Of a DNA stretch of 64,000 nucleotides, positions 34,285 through 45,178 are shown in pieces (position 1 is the first letter of the stretch; every line of letters starts with the position of its first letter). This DNA comes from Trebonia kvetii (GTDB lineage Bacteria; Actinomycetota; Actinomycetes; Streptosporangiales; Streptosporangiaceae), in the NCBI RefSeq assembly GCF_007827045.1, contig NZ_RPFW01000001.1:534519-598518 (forward strand). The letters run 5' to 3'. The notes beneath the pieces were generated by a model. The model was not told the origin of the DNA. It did no database searches and was given only the letters and a program-made list of their open reading frames with translations. Made by a program: the position numbers and the translations under genes.

Positions 34285-35862
34285 ATGTGGCGGGTGTTCT
34301 GGGTGCCGCGGAACGCGGTGCGGACAGGGATCAGACGGCGGGTTTTGGCGGGCTGGGAAGACCTTCCGGCGCGTGAGGACGCAGCTGGGATCAGCGCAGG
34401 TGACCCGATTTTCCTGTCGCCGGATCACCGGGTGGACCCGCTGCTGTGCTTGTACGTCCAGTGGCCGGGGTTTCGCAGGTTGAAGGCTTCGACGAAGCAG
34501 AGCTACGCGACGGACATCGCGCTGCTGCTGACGTTCCTGTGGGGGCGGGGCAAGGCCTGGACGGACGCGACAAGCCGGGATCTGGAGGACTACGAGCACT
34601 GGCGGCGGTTCGCCGACGGCAACCCGAGCCGCGTGGGAGGGGACAAGTGGGACCGGGAGCTAACAGCGTTCGCTCACTTGTACCGGTGGGCGGTCAAGGA
34701 GGAGAACCGGTACGTGGCGCGGAACCCGGTGGCGATGAAGCAGTTCAGGGGCCGCGACGGGGGCATGGCCACGGTGCCGGCGGCGCGTGCAAAGGACGCC
34801 AGGCGGTCGAACGTGCACTGGCTGACACCCCGGACGTGGCGACTGTGGACTGACGTCGGGCTGCGCGGGCACGGCCGCGACGGGGTCCCGGTGGCGGGCT
34901 GGGCGGGGCGACTGGAGGACCGCAACGTGGCGTTCGTGCGGCTGCTGGTCTCCTCTGGCCTGCGCAGGTCAGAAGGCGGGTCGCTGCTGACGTTCGAGGT
35001 GCCCGAGGTTCGGCTGGGCGCGGGCCGCTACTACCGGGGAAAGGTCATGGCGGGACCGACGAGGTCGAAGAAGAACAGGGTGTTCTACGCGGCGGCAGAC
35101 GCGATCGGGGACATCGCCGCCTACGTGGAGTCGTCGCGGGCGTGGGCGGTGAGAGAGGCGCAACGCAAGGGCCGCTACGAGATGATGCCGGGGGCACAGG
35201 TGGTCACCGGGATCACCCGGGGCGCCGATCCCGTGGTGAACTGGCGCCGCCTGGACGGCACGTCCGGCAAGACCCGCCTGAGAGAGATGACCGTCGAGGA
35301 GCGGTCGGTGCTGCTCACCGAGGGAACGCACGGCCTGGAACCGCTCTGGCTGTGGCTCAACGAGCGGGGGCTCCCGTTCGCGGTGCACTCCTGGGAGAAC
35401 GTGTTCCGCGAGGCCAGCAACAGGTGCGAGCGCGTTCTCACCCCGCCCCGCCGGGCCGGCCTGGACCCCCACCAGGTCTACGCTCCCAAGGCCACCATCC
35501 ACTCCGCACGCCACAGCTACGCGCTCTACATGCTGGTCGTGCTTAACGTCCTGATGGACCAGAGGTACGGCCTGACCGAGGAAGAACGCCGCGAGTACCG
35601 GATGCTCTACGGGGACCCCTGGTTCATGGTCCAGCAACTGCTAGGCCACGCATCCCGGGAGACCACCGTCTCCCGGTACCTCGCGCCGGTAGCCGACCTG
35701 AGCCTGCGGTCCATGCTGGCCGGGGAGAAAGAGCCGATCGCCGCTCCGATGCCCGAGCTAGACGACGTATTCGCCCGGGTAGCGCGGGAGTCGGAGGGCA
35801 TCCAGGACGTCGGCCTGAACGTTGCCGACATCGGCCAGTCAGTGGCAGGGGTGGCCTGGTGA
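34285..35862 (+). CDS. Tyrosine recombinase 1 of a recombinase trio
   Basis: A 525-residue site-specific recombinase. Catalytic positions are Arg in SSGLRRSEGGSLL, Lys in TRSKKNRVFY, H-x-x-R in HSARHSYAL and His...Tyr in LLGHASRETTVSRYL. The N-terminal domain (KASTKQSYATDIALLLTFLWGRG) binds the core site. It lies about 55 nt inside the element end with its start nearest the junction, as for transposase A of Tn554-like elements. It ends in a 4-nt overlap with the second recombinase. Confidence 0.88.
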   Translation: MWRVFWVPRNAVRTGIRRRVLAGWEDLPAREDAAGISAGDPIFLSPDHRVDPLLCLYVQWPGFRRLKASTKQSYATDIALLLTFLWGRGKAWTDATSRDLEDYEHWRRFADGNPSRVGGDKWDRELTAFAHLYRWAVKEENRYVARNPVAMKQFRGRDGGMATVPAARAKDARRSNVHWLTPRTWRLWTDVGLRGHGRDGVPVAGWAGRLEDRNVAFVRLLVSSGLRRSEGGSLLTFEVPEVRLGAGRYYRGKVMAGPTRSKKNRVFYAAADAIGDIAAYVESSRAWAVREAQRKGRYEMMPGAQVVTGITRGADPVVNWRRLDGTSGKTRLREMTVEERSVLLTEGTHGLEPLWLWLNERGLPFAVHSWENVFREASNRCERVLTPPRRAGLDPHQVYAPKATIHSARHSYALYMLVVLNVLMDQRYGLTEEERREYRMLYGDPWFMVQQLLGHASRETTVSRYLAPVADLSLRSMLAGEKEPIAAPMPELDDVFARVARESEGIQDVGLNVADIGQSVAGVAW

Positions 35863-37597
35863 CCGGGCGGGGACACCGGGCAGCCCTCCCGGACGGTGAC
35901 CACGCGAGACCGGACTACGTCACAACGAACGAACAGGGCGGCCTCGTGGTGCGCCACTACAACCGCCATGGCCAGGTCCTGGAGTTCGACTTCTCGGAGC
36001 TGCCGGTCGCCCCGCCGATGCAGGCCTCGCTGGCGGCCCTGTTCGCGGCGCGGTGCACGCCGGCCTACTGGTCCGTCCACCGCACGTCGAAGACGGCATG
36101 GGTTCACCTGCGGTCTTTCGCGCAATTCCTTGCCCAGCAGCAGCGGCCGCCTCGGGACCTGGACGACCTCACCCCGGAACTCGTACGGCAGTGGCGGTCA
36201 TCCTGCGACTACATGTGCTGGATCGTGATCGCTGCCATGCTGCGCGCTGACGCCAGGCTCCAGGCGGGCCATGCCGCCGATGAGCTGGCCCGCCGCCGAA
36301 AACCCGCCCGCAGCAAGGTCCAGTCCTACAGCGAGGCCGAGCTCGGCGAGGTCAGGAAGGCCGCCCGGCGCCAATTCCGTTCCGCACTGCAGCGCATCAA
36401 CGACAACGCGCTGCACTTGCAGCGATGGCGAGACGGCACGATTGCCGAGGGCAGCCGCGACTGGGTGATCGGCGAAGGGCTGGACCTGCTGGCCCGCACC
36501 GGTGCCCTGCCGAAATACACCGACAAGAACGGCCGGCTGACCGTCAAGGGCAGGTACCGCATCGCGTTCGGCGGATCATCAGGCGCCGCGACCTGGCAGC
36601 GGCTGTTCCTGACGCGGGAGGCAGCAGCCGCGCTGGGAGTCCTGCTGATGGCCGAATTCGGATGGAACCTGTCAGTGATCGACACGCTCGCAGTGCCGGT
36701 GGCGTCCCCTGACCAAGGCAGTGACGGCCATCCCACCTATCACATATCGCTGGAGAAGCCCCGCCGCGGGCCCGGCCGCAGCCACGAGACCCGCAACGTC
36801 ACCGATCATGGCGCCGGCTCGCCAGGGCGACTGATAACCCAGGCCCTGGCCGCCACGCGCTTCGCCCGGGCCATCGTCGAGGAGACCGCACCCGGCACCA
36901 ACCGCCTGATCGTGTGGCGGTCCAACCAGCCCGGGCGCCCGCAGGCGGACGGGGACCGGCTCCCTCCGGTCGGCCCGTTCAGCTTCGGCGTTCACAGCGA
37001 CGCCGGGAGCACATGGGCGAGAGCCGCGGGACTCGGCGGCAGCCCGTTCCGCCGGGGGCGGCGGACGGTCGTCGCGCTAGACCGGCGGGAACCTGCGCAG
37101 CACTCCCAGGAGACCCACGACCGTGCCTACGTGCTGCCTGACAAGCGGGTTCAGGCTCAGGCGGTTGAGGTGATCGCCGGCGGGGCGGAGGATGCCGCCG
37201 CTCGTGCCCGCACAGTGGTCCTGGTCGCCCAGGTGCGTGACCAGCCTGACCCGGGCGACGTCGAGACCGCGACGGCGGACTGCTGCAGCCCCGACGACAG
37301 CCCGTGGCCGTCCCCGGGCGGGGGCTGCGGCGCCTCATTCCTCCTCTGCCTGGCCTGCCCGAACGCGCGGGTCCACGCCGGCCACCACCCCCGCCTCGCT
37401 CACCTGCACGAGGCGCTGGGCAGCCTGCGGTCCGTCCTGCCGCCCGCGGCCTGGGCGGCAGACTGGCGCGACGCCCACGAGCGCCTGGAAGACCTCCGCG
37501 AGCGTGTCGGCGAGGGACCATGGACCCGCGCCCTGGCCCGGGTCACCGACGCTGACCGCGCCCTCATCCACCACCTGCTCACCGGGAACCTCGACGA

Positions 37598-37601
<4 letters not shown>
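35859..37601 (+). CDS. Tyrosine recombinase 2 of a recombinase trio (diverged)
   Basis: A 580-residue protein that starts at GTG in a 4-nt overlap. The N-terminal part is recombinase-like (AYWSVHRTSKTAWVHLRSFAQFL). The catalytic end is diverged: SPFRRGRRTVVAL may hold the second arginine, and HSQETHDRAYVLPD the His...Tyr pair, so it may be active or only structural. A Cys/His-rich segment follows (CCSPDDSPWPS, CGASFLLCLACPNARVHAGHHPRL), a likely zinc site. The C-terminus is helical. It resembles transposase B-type proteins of three-recombinase elements. Confidence 0.82.
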
Positions 37602-40179
<2,578 letters not shown>

Positions 40180-40408
40180 CCTCGTCCCCGGCCCAGGCCG
40201 ACGCCATCCTGGCGAAATCAGCGCGGCGGCTGCCTTATGCCCGCCCTGCCCAGGCGGCGTGCAGCGACGCAAGCTGGCGAGCGTCCCCCGATGATGATCA
40301 CGCCTGGGAGGTCAGATGGGTGTCCAAAGCCTGACGATTGGGCCAGGGCGGCTAGCCGCCAGCGGAGCTGGATGCGGGGCCGGGACTGACCCCGGCCGGG
40401 CACGAAGG

Positions 40409-40774
40409 CTAGCCTTTGTGCCCTCTAGCCGTACGGGCCTCCCGCAGCGCCGTGACCATCATGGCGAGGTCGTCATTCAGGTAATCGGTGCAACCGTCCC
40501 CGTCCCAGTCCGGCGGTAGCGGCTGGACGAACTCGCGGACGACCATCAGCATTGCCGCGGCGTGCAACCCGCGGTCCACCGGGATCGCGCCGGCGTGCAC
40601 GGCCTCGTCAACTACCGCGGCGACCTGGATCACGGCATCAAGCGCGTCCTGGCGCCGCACAACGCCGCGCGGGCCCGGGATCTCGCAAGCCTGCCGATTT
40701 CCGTACCCGACCAGGAGGCGCAGCATCGCAGCGTAGAGGCGCTCATCTGCCGCCACTGGCTCGCTCACGTGCAT
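40409..40774 (-). CDS. Hypothetical protein of the island
   Basis: A 121-residue protein. ATG 40774 has a strong GGGGGAG 5-6 nt upstream. It is mostly helical (DERLYAAMLRLLVGYGNRQACEIPG, LDAVIQVAAVVDEAVHAGAIPVDRGLHAAAMLMVV), with an acidic stretch (DWDGDGCTDYLNDDL). No known domain is recognised. It is convergent with the recombinase operon and divergent from the LexA-like gene. Confidence 0.65.
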   Translation of the reverse strand: MHVSEPVAADERLYAAMLRLLVGYGNRQACEIPGPRGVVRRQDALDAVIQVAAVVDEAVHAGAIPVDRGLHAAAMLMVVREFVQPLPPDWDGDGCTDYLNDDLAMMVTALREARTARGHKG

Positions 40775-40994
40775 CACGCTCCCCCCTAGCGGCCCGCACC
40801 GGGCGGCGCAGGCCCTGCTGACTTGGATAAACAACCGCTGGGCAGCCGCGCCGTGATGAGCGATTCCCCGCCTGCGGCTGCCGGCTGCCTCGCCCGCCCA
40901 GGACGCGGAAGCTCCGCACACTGCGCGCGTTACGCGGCGAGACCGCATCCCGGCCAGGACAGGAACGCAAAGACTTGGCTAAGCAAATGATTAT

Positions 40995-41008
40995 CGAACA
41001 TGTATTTG
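40995..41008. promoter_or_regulatory. SOS-box-like site upstream of the LexA-like gene
   Basis: CGAACATGTATTTG agrees at 12 of 14 positions with the mycobacterial LexA box CGAACRNRYGTTCG. It lies 58 nt before the ATG of a LexA-like repressor, in an AT-rich promoter region, which fits autoregulation by either this protein or the host LexA. Confidence 0.6.
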
Positions 41009-41065
41009 CCCTGTTGATCTTCTAGTGTAGCGTCTTAGATCACAGAAGGTAATCGAGGGGGAACC

Positions 41066-41761
41066 ATGAACCGCAGCGGGCACCGCCGGGGTCCCGGCGA
41101 CGGCAACTGGCAGCGGCGCAGGATTCTCGCGTTCCTGCAGGAGTTCACGCGCAGCGAGGGCTACCCGCCTAGCTACCGCCAGATCGGCGAGCGCCTCGGG
41201 ATCGCCGTGTCCACGGTGTCCTACCACGTCGCGCTGCTGAAGGCCGGCGGGTCGCTGAGCCGGGAGCACGGGCAGCCCCGCACGATCACCTGGCCGGGCC
41301 GGGAGTCGCCCCCGGCGGAAGGGGGCGGCAGGCAGGTCCCGCTCATCGGGCAGATCGCGGCCGGCGCCGGGGTGACCGCCGAGCAGTCCGTTGAGGAGAC
41401 CTTCACGCTGCCGCCGGAACTGGTCGGCGAAGGGGAACTGTTCATGCTGCGGGTCAGGGGCGACTCGATGACCGGGGCGGCGATCGTCGACGGGGACCTA
41501 GTCGTGATCCGCAAGCAGGAGACGGCAGAGAACGGCGAGATCGTCGCCGCGCAGTTCGACGGGCCCGGGGGCTGCGAGGCCACGGTGAAGACACTGCAGC
41601 GGGCCGGCGGCCACGCCTGGCTGATGCCGGCCAACCCGGCATACCAGCCCATCCCGGCCGGCGACGCGGTCATCCTCGGCAAGATGGTCGCCCTCGTGCG
41701 CCCGCCCGCAGCCCGGTCCGGCCGGGGCAGTCCCCAGGCCGGCGGCACGCCGCGGCGCTGA
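41066..41761 (+). CDS. LexA-like repressor (S24 peptidase) carried by the island
   Basis: A 231-residue protein. The N-terminal winged helix is LexA-like (RRRILAFLQEFTRSEGYPPSYRQIGERLGIAVSTVSYHVALLKAGG). The self-cleavage site IAAG (Ala99-Gly100), the serine in GDSM (Ser134) and the lysine in ATVKTL (Lys175) are all present, so RecA-stimulated autocleavage is expected. As an element-borne second LexA it can link element genes to DNA damage. A SOS-box-like site lies upstream. The C-terminus has a basic tail beyond the usual LexA end. Confidence 0.88.
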   Translation: MNRSGHRRGPGDGNWQRRRILAFLQEFTRSEGYPPSYRQIGERLGIAVSTVSYHVALLKAGGSLSREHGQPRTITWPGRESPPAEGGGRQVPLIGQIAAGAGVTAEQSVEETFTLPPELVGEGELFMLRVRGDSMTGAAIVDGDLVVIRKQETAENGEIVAAQFDGPGGCEATVKTLQRAGGHAWLMPANPAYQPIPAGDAVILGKMVALVRPPAARSGRGSPQAGGTPRR

Positions 41762-41832
41762 CATCCGCAGGAAGGCAACGGACCCAGGAGCGACGGCTGC
41801 CCGGCCAGGCGGCGCGGGGCCAGGACTGAAGC

Positions 41833-42123
41833 TCAGCGGCTGTCACCGTACCCATGGCAAAAGATGCACAGCACCGGGTCATCTGGCCCCTCAGGGAGCG
41901 CGCCCAGGTCAGATCCCAGGAAGCGTCCGCACCGGCCGCAATCTGCGGCGACCGCGGCATCTAGCGCGGAAAGCCCGGCCGACCCGTAAAGGCCGTCGCC
42001 CTTGCCGGCGATTTCGGCGAGGTCAACGTGCGGCTCGCAGGCCGCGTATCCGGCGACGATCGTAATGGCCTCCCGGACCTGCTGGCCGTCGCTGGCAAGG
42101 TAATGGCAGATGGCGCAGATCAT
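41833..42123 (-). CDS. Small Cys-pair protein (possible zinc-binding)
   Basis: A 96-residue protein with three C-x2-C pairs: CAIC, CGRC and CIFC. The spacing would allow one or two zinc sites. The rest is short helices (VREAITIVAGYAACEPHVDLAEIAG). Codon use is GC3-rich and the frame is clean. I do not recognise a family. It lies between the LexA-like and GntR genes on the opposite strand. Confidence 0.6.
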   Translation of the reverse strand: MICAICHYLASDGQQVREAITIVAGYAACEPHVDLAEIAGKGDGLYGSAGLSALDAAVAADCGRCGRFLGSDLGALPEGPDDPVLCIFCHGYGDSR

Positions 42124-42296
42124 CAGCGGTCCGGGCGGCCGGCTGGCGCGGGAACAGGCCTGTCAGGCATGGCCTTCGCAGTGCCATGAGCGGCGACGAA
42201 CCGGGCCCGGCCATCGCAGGCTCCGGTGCCTACCAGGACGGGACTTCCGCCAGCCTGACTGGGCCGGCGCGCAGGGCGGGCCATGGCGAGAGCATA

Positions 42297-42323
42297 GCAA
42301 TGCACTGCCGTGCATGCCATTGC
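42297..42323. promoter_or_regulatory. Nested inverted repeats upstream of the GntR gene
   Basis: GCAATG (42297) and CATTGC (42318) form outer arms; inside, TGCAC-TGCC-GTGCA is a perfect 5-bp inverted repeat. It is 37 nt before the GntR start, suggesting autoregulation. The GTGCA core recurs in the tandem repeats at 42821. Confidence 0.55.
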
Positions 42324-42359
42324 ATAACAGGGCTGCGCAGTGCCCTACTGTCCCGATCC

Positions 42360-42614
42360 ATGGCCGTGAACTGGGATGACTTCGAGGCGCGAAGGGAAGC
42401 CACGCCTGTTTACGTCCAGCTGGCCAATTTCATTGAGGCGGCGATCATTTCCGGGGACCTGGCCCCCGGCGCGCAGATACCCGCCGAACGGCGTCTCGCG
42501 GAACTTGTCGGAATCGCGGCCGAGACTGCAGGAAAAGCAAAGCGGCTGCTCGCAGACCGCGGGCTAGTGGAGACCGGGCACGGCACCGGCACATTCGTCA
42601 GGCACAGGGGCTAA
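42360..42614 (+). CDS. Short GntR-family transcriptional regulator
   Basis: An 84-residue protein made almost only of the GntR winged helix: PVYVQLANFIEAAIISGDLAPGAQIPAERRLAELVGIAAETAGKAKRLLADRGLVETGHGTGTFV. No effector domain follows, so it is of the small KorSA/YtrA-like kind seen on actinobacterial mobile elements. I chose the ATG at 42360; the open frame runs further upstream through the operator repeats but is not protein-like. Confidence 0.82.
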   Translation: MAVNWDDFEARREATPVYVQLANFIEAAIISGDLAPGAQIPAERRLAELVGIAAETAGKAKRLLADRGLVETGHGTGTFVRHRG

Positions 42615-42820
42615 CTCCGCTTTCCTGCCGGATACCGTGACGTGCGCGGACCCCGTGCAGCCCCCCGCGGCGCCGCAGCCGGCGGCCTGAGGCGAGCCGC
42701 GGGCTCCCGCAGGAAGCGACCGCGGCCTGCCGGCCCGTGCCGTGAGTTTCGCGACAGGCACCAGCGCGCCGCGAGCGCACTGGCCCCGCAGGCGCCCGGG
42801 CAGGCATAGATTTCTGCTGA

Positions 42821-42850
42821 GTGCACGTCAGTGCACGCCAGTGCACGGCT
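42821..42850. repeat. Three tandem 10-bp repeats GTGCACG
   Basis: GTGCACGTCA, GTGCACGCCA and GTGCACGGCT stand head to tail, starting exactly 10 bp apart, 18 nt before the ATG at 42868. One helical turn between units places them on one DNA face. The palindromic core GTGCAC matches the inner arms of the GntR operator at 42297, so the GntR may bind both. Confidence 0.7.
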
Positions 42851-42867
42851 GCCCCGGAGGTAAACCG

Positions 42868-43410
42868 ATGCCTAAGAGCAGGAAGCGACGCAGCGCGAAG
42901 GACAGCAAAGCCAGGGCACAATGCCGCCCGCGGCCTGCCGCCGAGGAAAGCAGGCCGTCGTGGAGCACCCTCCCGCGGGCGACGTACGGCCGGACGCGGC
43001 CCGCACCGCCCCCGGGCACGCAATGGCCGGCATTCGCCGGGTCCCCGTGGCTTACGTGGGCCGCATTCTCCGCACTGCGCGCAGCTGCCCCCCAGGACCG
43101 GGCCAGACTGGGAATGCCCCAGGCCGGGCTCACGCCTGAAGGGCTGACCCTGGACATGCAGTTGGCGCTCGTCGAGATCACGCCCTGGCGCATAGCGCCA
43201 GGGTGGGTCGATGCCTGGCAGAGTGACCAGCGCACCGAGTGGACATCACTGGCAGCCGAGGCGACCCTGTCGGGCACCACCGTGGCCGGGCTGGCGGGGG
43301 AACTATCCGGCCTGGAAGATCGCGGCCTCCTGCGATGGGACCAAGGGCGCCAGGCAGCCGTGCTCGCCGCAGGCCTGGACGACGCCAACGCCCTCAGGCG
43401 CCTGGGTTAG
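42868..43410 (+). CDS. Hypothetical protein with basic N-terminus and helical C-terminal domain
   Basis: A 180-residue protein. ATG 42868 follows GGAGG with 7-nt spacing. The first 55 residues are Arg/Lys/Pro-rich and disordered. The C-terminal part (LALVEITPWRIAPGWVDAWQ, then EATLSGTTVAGLAGELSGLEDRGLLRWDQGRQAAVLA) resembles a winged-helix segment but has no clear family. It lies directly behind the tandem GTGCACG repeats, which likely control it. Confidence 0.62.
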   Translation: MPKSRKRRSAKDSKARAQCRPRPAAEESRPSWSTLPRATYGRTRPAPPPGTQWPAFAGSPWLTWAAFSALRAAAPQDRARLGMPQAGLTPEGLTLDMQLALVEITPWRIAPGWVDAWQSDQRTEWTSLAAEATLSGTTVAGLAGELSGLEDRGLLRWDQGRQAAVLAAGLDDANALRRLG

Positions 43411-43560
43411 TGCCCTGCTGCCCGCCGGGGTGCGGAGGCGCCCGGCCCTGCTGAACACCGCGGAAGCCAGGCAGCCCGGCTGCCGCGGCAGGCAGGCCGC
43501 CAGCATGGCCTCACCAGCTTGCGGCGCCTCGCCGGCCACTGGGAGCGCTACATTGGCGCG

Positions 43561-44850
43561 GTGAGTGACGCGAAGGCGCAGCAGGCCGCTGCCGGCCTCA
43601 GCGATTCCGGGGGCAGCCCGGTCTCTCAGCGCGAGCCGCAGGTGATGCCCGCCGGTCCCGGCCGCCCGACATGGGACATGTACCGTGCGATGGCCGGCTC
43701 CCCGCACGTCACCCCTGCGCGGCGGCAGGCGACGCTGTGGGCACTTGAGCAGCTCGAGCAGCATATGGGGCAGGACTGGCCCGAACGCTACTGGGAGGCC
43801 GCCGGGCACGTGCCCGAGGAAGTCAATCTCGGCGGGTCGCATGTGGCGGCACTGGGCAGCCTGCTCGACCTCGCGCTGCGCCTGCGGCTTCTGGCTGGCA
43901 CGCCAGGACTGGCAAGCGTGCAGAAGGAGATGCGGACCGACCTGCGGGACGACCGCCGTCGCCACGCCGCGCTCCAGCTCGAGGTGGGCGGCCTCGCCAG
44001 GCGCTGCGGCGCGGCTGTCGCCCTGGAAAACCGGGTCACCGCAGCCGCCCCGCCCAGCGACGTGCTGATCCGCTATGGGGCCACGGCGCTGCGGGTGGAG
44101 ACATTCGCCGTCATCCTCGACCAGAACTCACGGGAAAGCAGGGCGTACTGGGACCAGATGACAGCCGCCATCATGCGGATCAGCGCGCAGTTCGGGGTGG
44201 ACGTCGCGGGTGACCTCGGTGGCCGCCTGGGCGAGGAGGACGCCGCGGAACTGCTCGCCCTGATCGAGGAAGCCGCCCGGCTCGCCTGCGAGACCGGGCG
44301 GCAGGTGCCGCTGGCATTCCGCGGCGCTGACTTGCGCGTGCTCCTGCGGGGAGGCGGCCCCAGCGAGCTCAGGGGCGGCATCGAGAGCGGGCGGGGGTGG
44401 CCGCGCGTTGAAGGACGGCTGCTGCAGAAGGCCGCCCAGGCTGCCCGCGCCGGCGGCGGCTGGCTGCGGACGGACCTGATGGACGGGACCTGGCAGTTCA
44501 CTGAATGGGCGCGCGCCGCCCTGCACGAGAAGACCGCCGAGATCGGCAAGCTGCTGAAGCCGGCACTTGCCCGGGTTGACGGCGTGGCCGGCATCGTGAT
44601 CTCCAGCGGCGCCTGCTTCGCCCAGGGAGCTTTCCGCGGCCTGTCGACACGCACCCCCGACCGCTGTTACGGCTTCGTCCGGCCGCTGCCCGGGCACCGC
44701 GTCCGGGAGACCATGATCATTCCCGTGACCCCGGCAGGCCGGATCGAGGCGGACATATGGGCTGAGCTGTACGGCAGCGAGGACACCTGGCTCGGCTGGG
44801 GACTCAGCCAGGCAGGACTGCCGGCCTGCCTGGACATCTTCGGCCAGTGA
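43561..44850 (+). CDS. Hypothetical protein, 429 residues
   Basis: The start is uncertain: GTG 43561 or TTG 43519. The middle is helical (LEQLEQHMGQDWPERYWEAAGHVPEE). A segment LIRYGATALRVETFAVILDQNSRES could be part of a nuclease-like beta core, but the full catalytic set is not seen. The C-terminal 150 residues include VDGVAGIVISSGACFAQGAF and WAELYGSEDTWLGWGLSQAGLPACLDIFGQ. No known domain is recognised. Codon use is normal. Gene position in a defence-rich island suggests an island function only in general terms. Confidence 0.65.
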   Translation: MSDAKAQQAAAGLSDSGGSPVSQREPQVMPAGPGRPTWDMYRAMAGSPHVTPARRQATLWALEQLEQHMGQDWPERYWEAAGHVPEEVNLGGSHVAALGSLLDLALRLRLLAGTPGLASVQKEMRTDLRDDRRRHAALQLEVGGLARRCGAAVALENRVTAAAPPSDVLIRYGATALRVETFAVILDQNSRESRAYWDQMTAAIMRISAQFGVDVAGDLGGRLGEEDAAELLALIEEAARLACETGRQVPLAFRGADLRVLLRGGGPSELRGGIESGRGWPRVEGRLLQKAAQAARAGGGWLRTDLMDGTWQFTEWARAALHEKTAEIGKLLKPALARVDGVAGIVISSGACFAQGAFRGLSTRTPDRCYGFVRPLPGHRVRETMIIPVTPAGRIEADIWAELYGSEDTWLGWGLSQAGLPACLDIFGQ

Positions 44851-44910
44851 CCCGGCTGCGCGTCAGCCCGTTCGCTGAGCCAGGTGACCGGGGCCTCGCG
44901 CAACCGCCGG

Positions 44911-45020
44911 GCGGACGGGTACGGCACGTCCGCGCCGCAGGCGAGCACCGCGACCGTCGCCGCGCTGGCGCTCAGCGCACCCCGGTACGCCACGCCGGCA
45001 CCGAGCGTTCTCCCGCCTGT
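44911..45020 (-). pseudogene. Remnant of a second dprA gene
   Basis: About 105 bp on the minus strand resemble the intact dprA at about 32277-32385. Translation gives YRGALSASAATVAVLACGAD then VPYPSA, against HRGALSADGVTIAVLACGVD then VPYPSA in the intact gene. Similarity stops abruptly on both sides and no complete gene exists here. It is therefore a relic, either from another dprA-linked insertion or from a damaged extra copy. The rest of 44851-45178 holds no gene that I can support. Confidence 0.7.
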
Positions 45021-45178
45021 TCCCGGCTGTTGTCCACTGGCCGGGTTTTCCGGTTACCGGGACTGTTAACTATGTCGTGACCTGTGGCTTTGCGTCATTG
45101 ACATGTGCGGGACGTGGAGTGGACGGAGGCATGCTGAAACCGATTCGCTTAACTGAGCCGGGGCCGCGAAAATGTGCC

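Noticed and set aside
34285..34599. Extension of comM to an ATG at 34599
   Set aside because: The added residues are antisense to the first recombinase and do not resemble the ComM N-terminus; the frame is open only by chance.
42821..42850. CRISPR array
   Set aside because: The three repeats are 10 bp with no spacers; they are operator- or iteron-like. No array with 25-37-bp repeats and spacers was seen anywhere.
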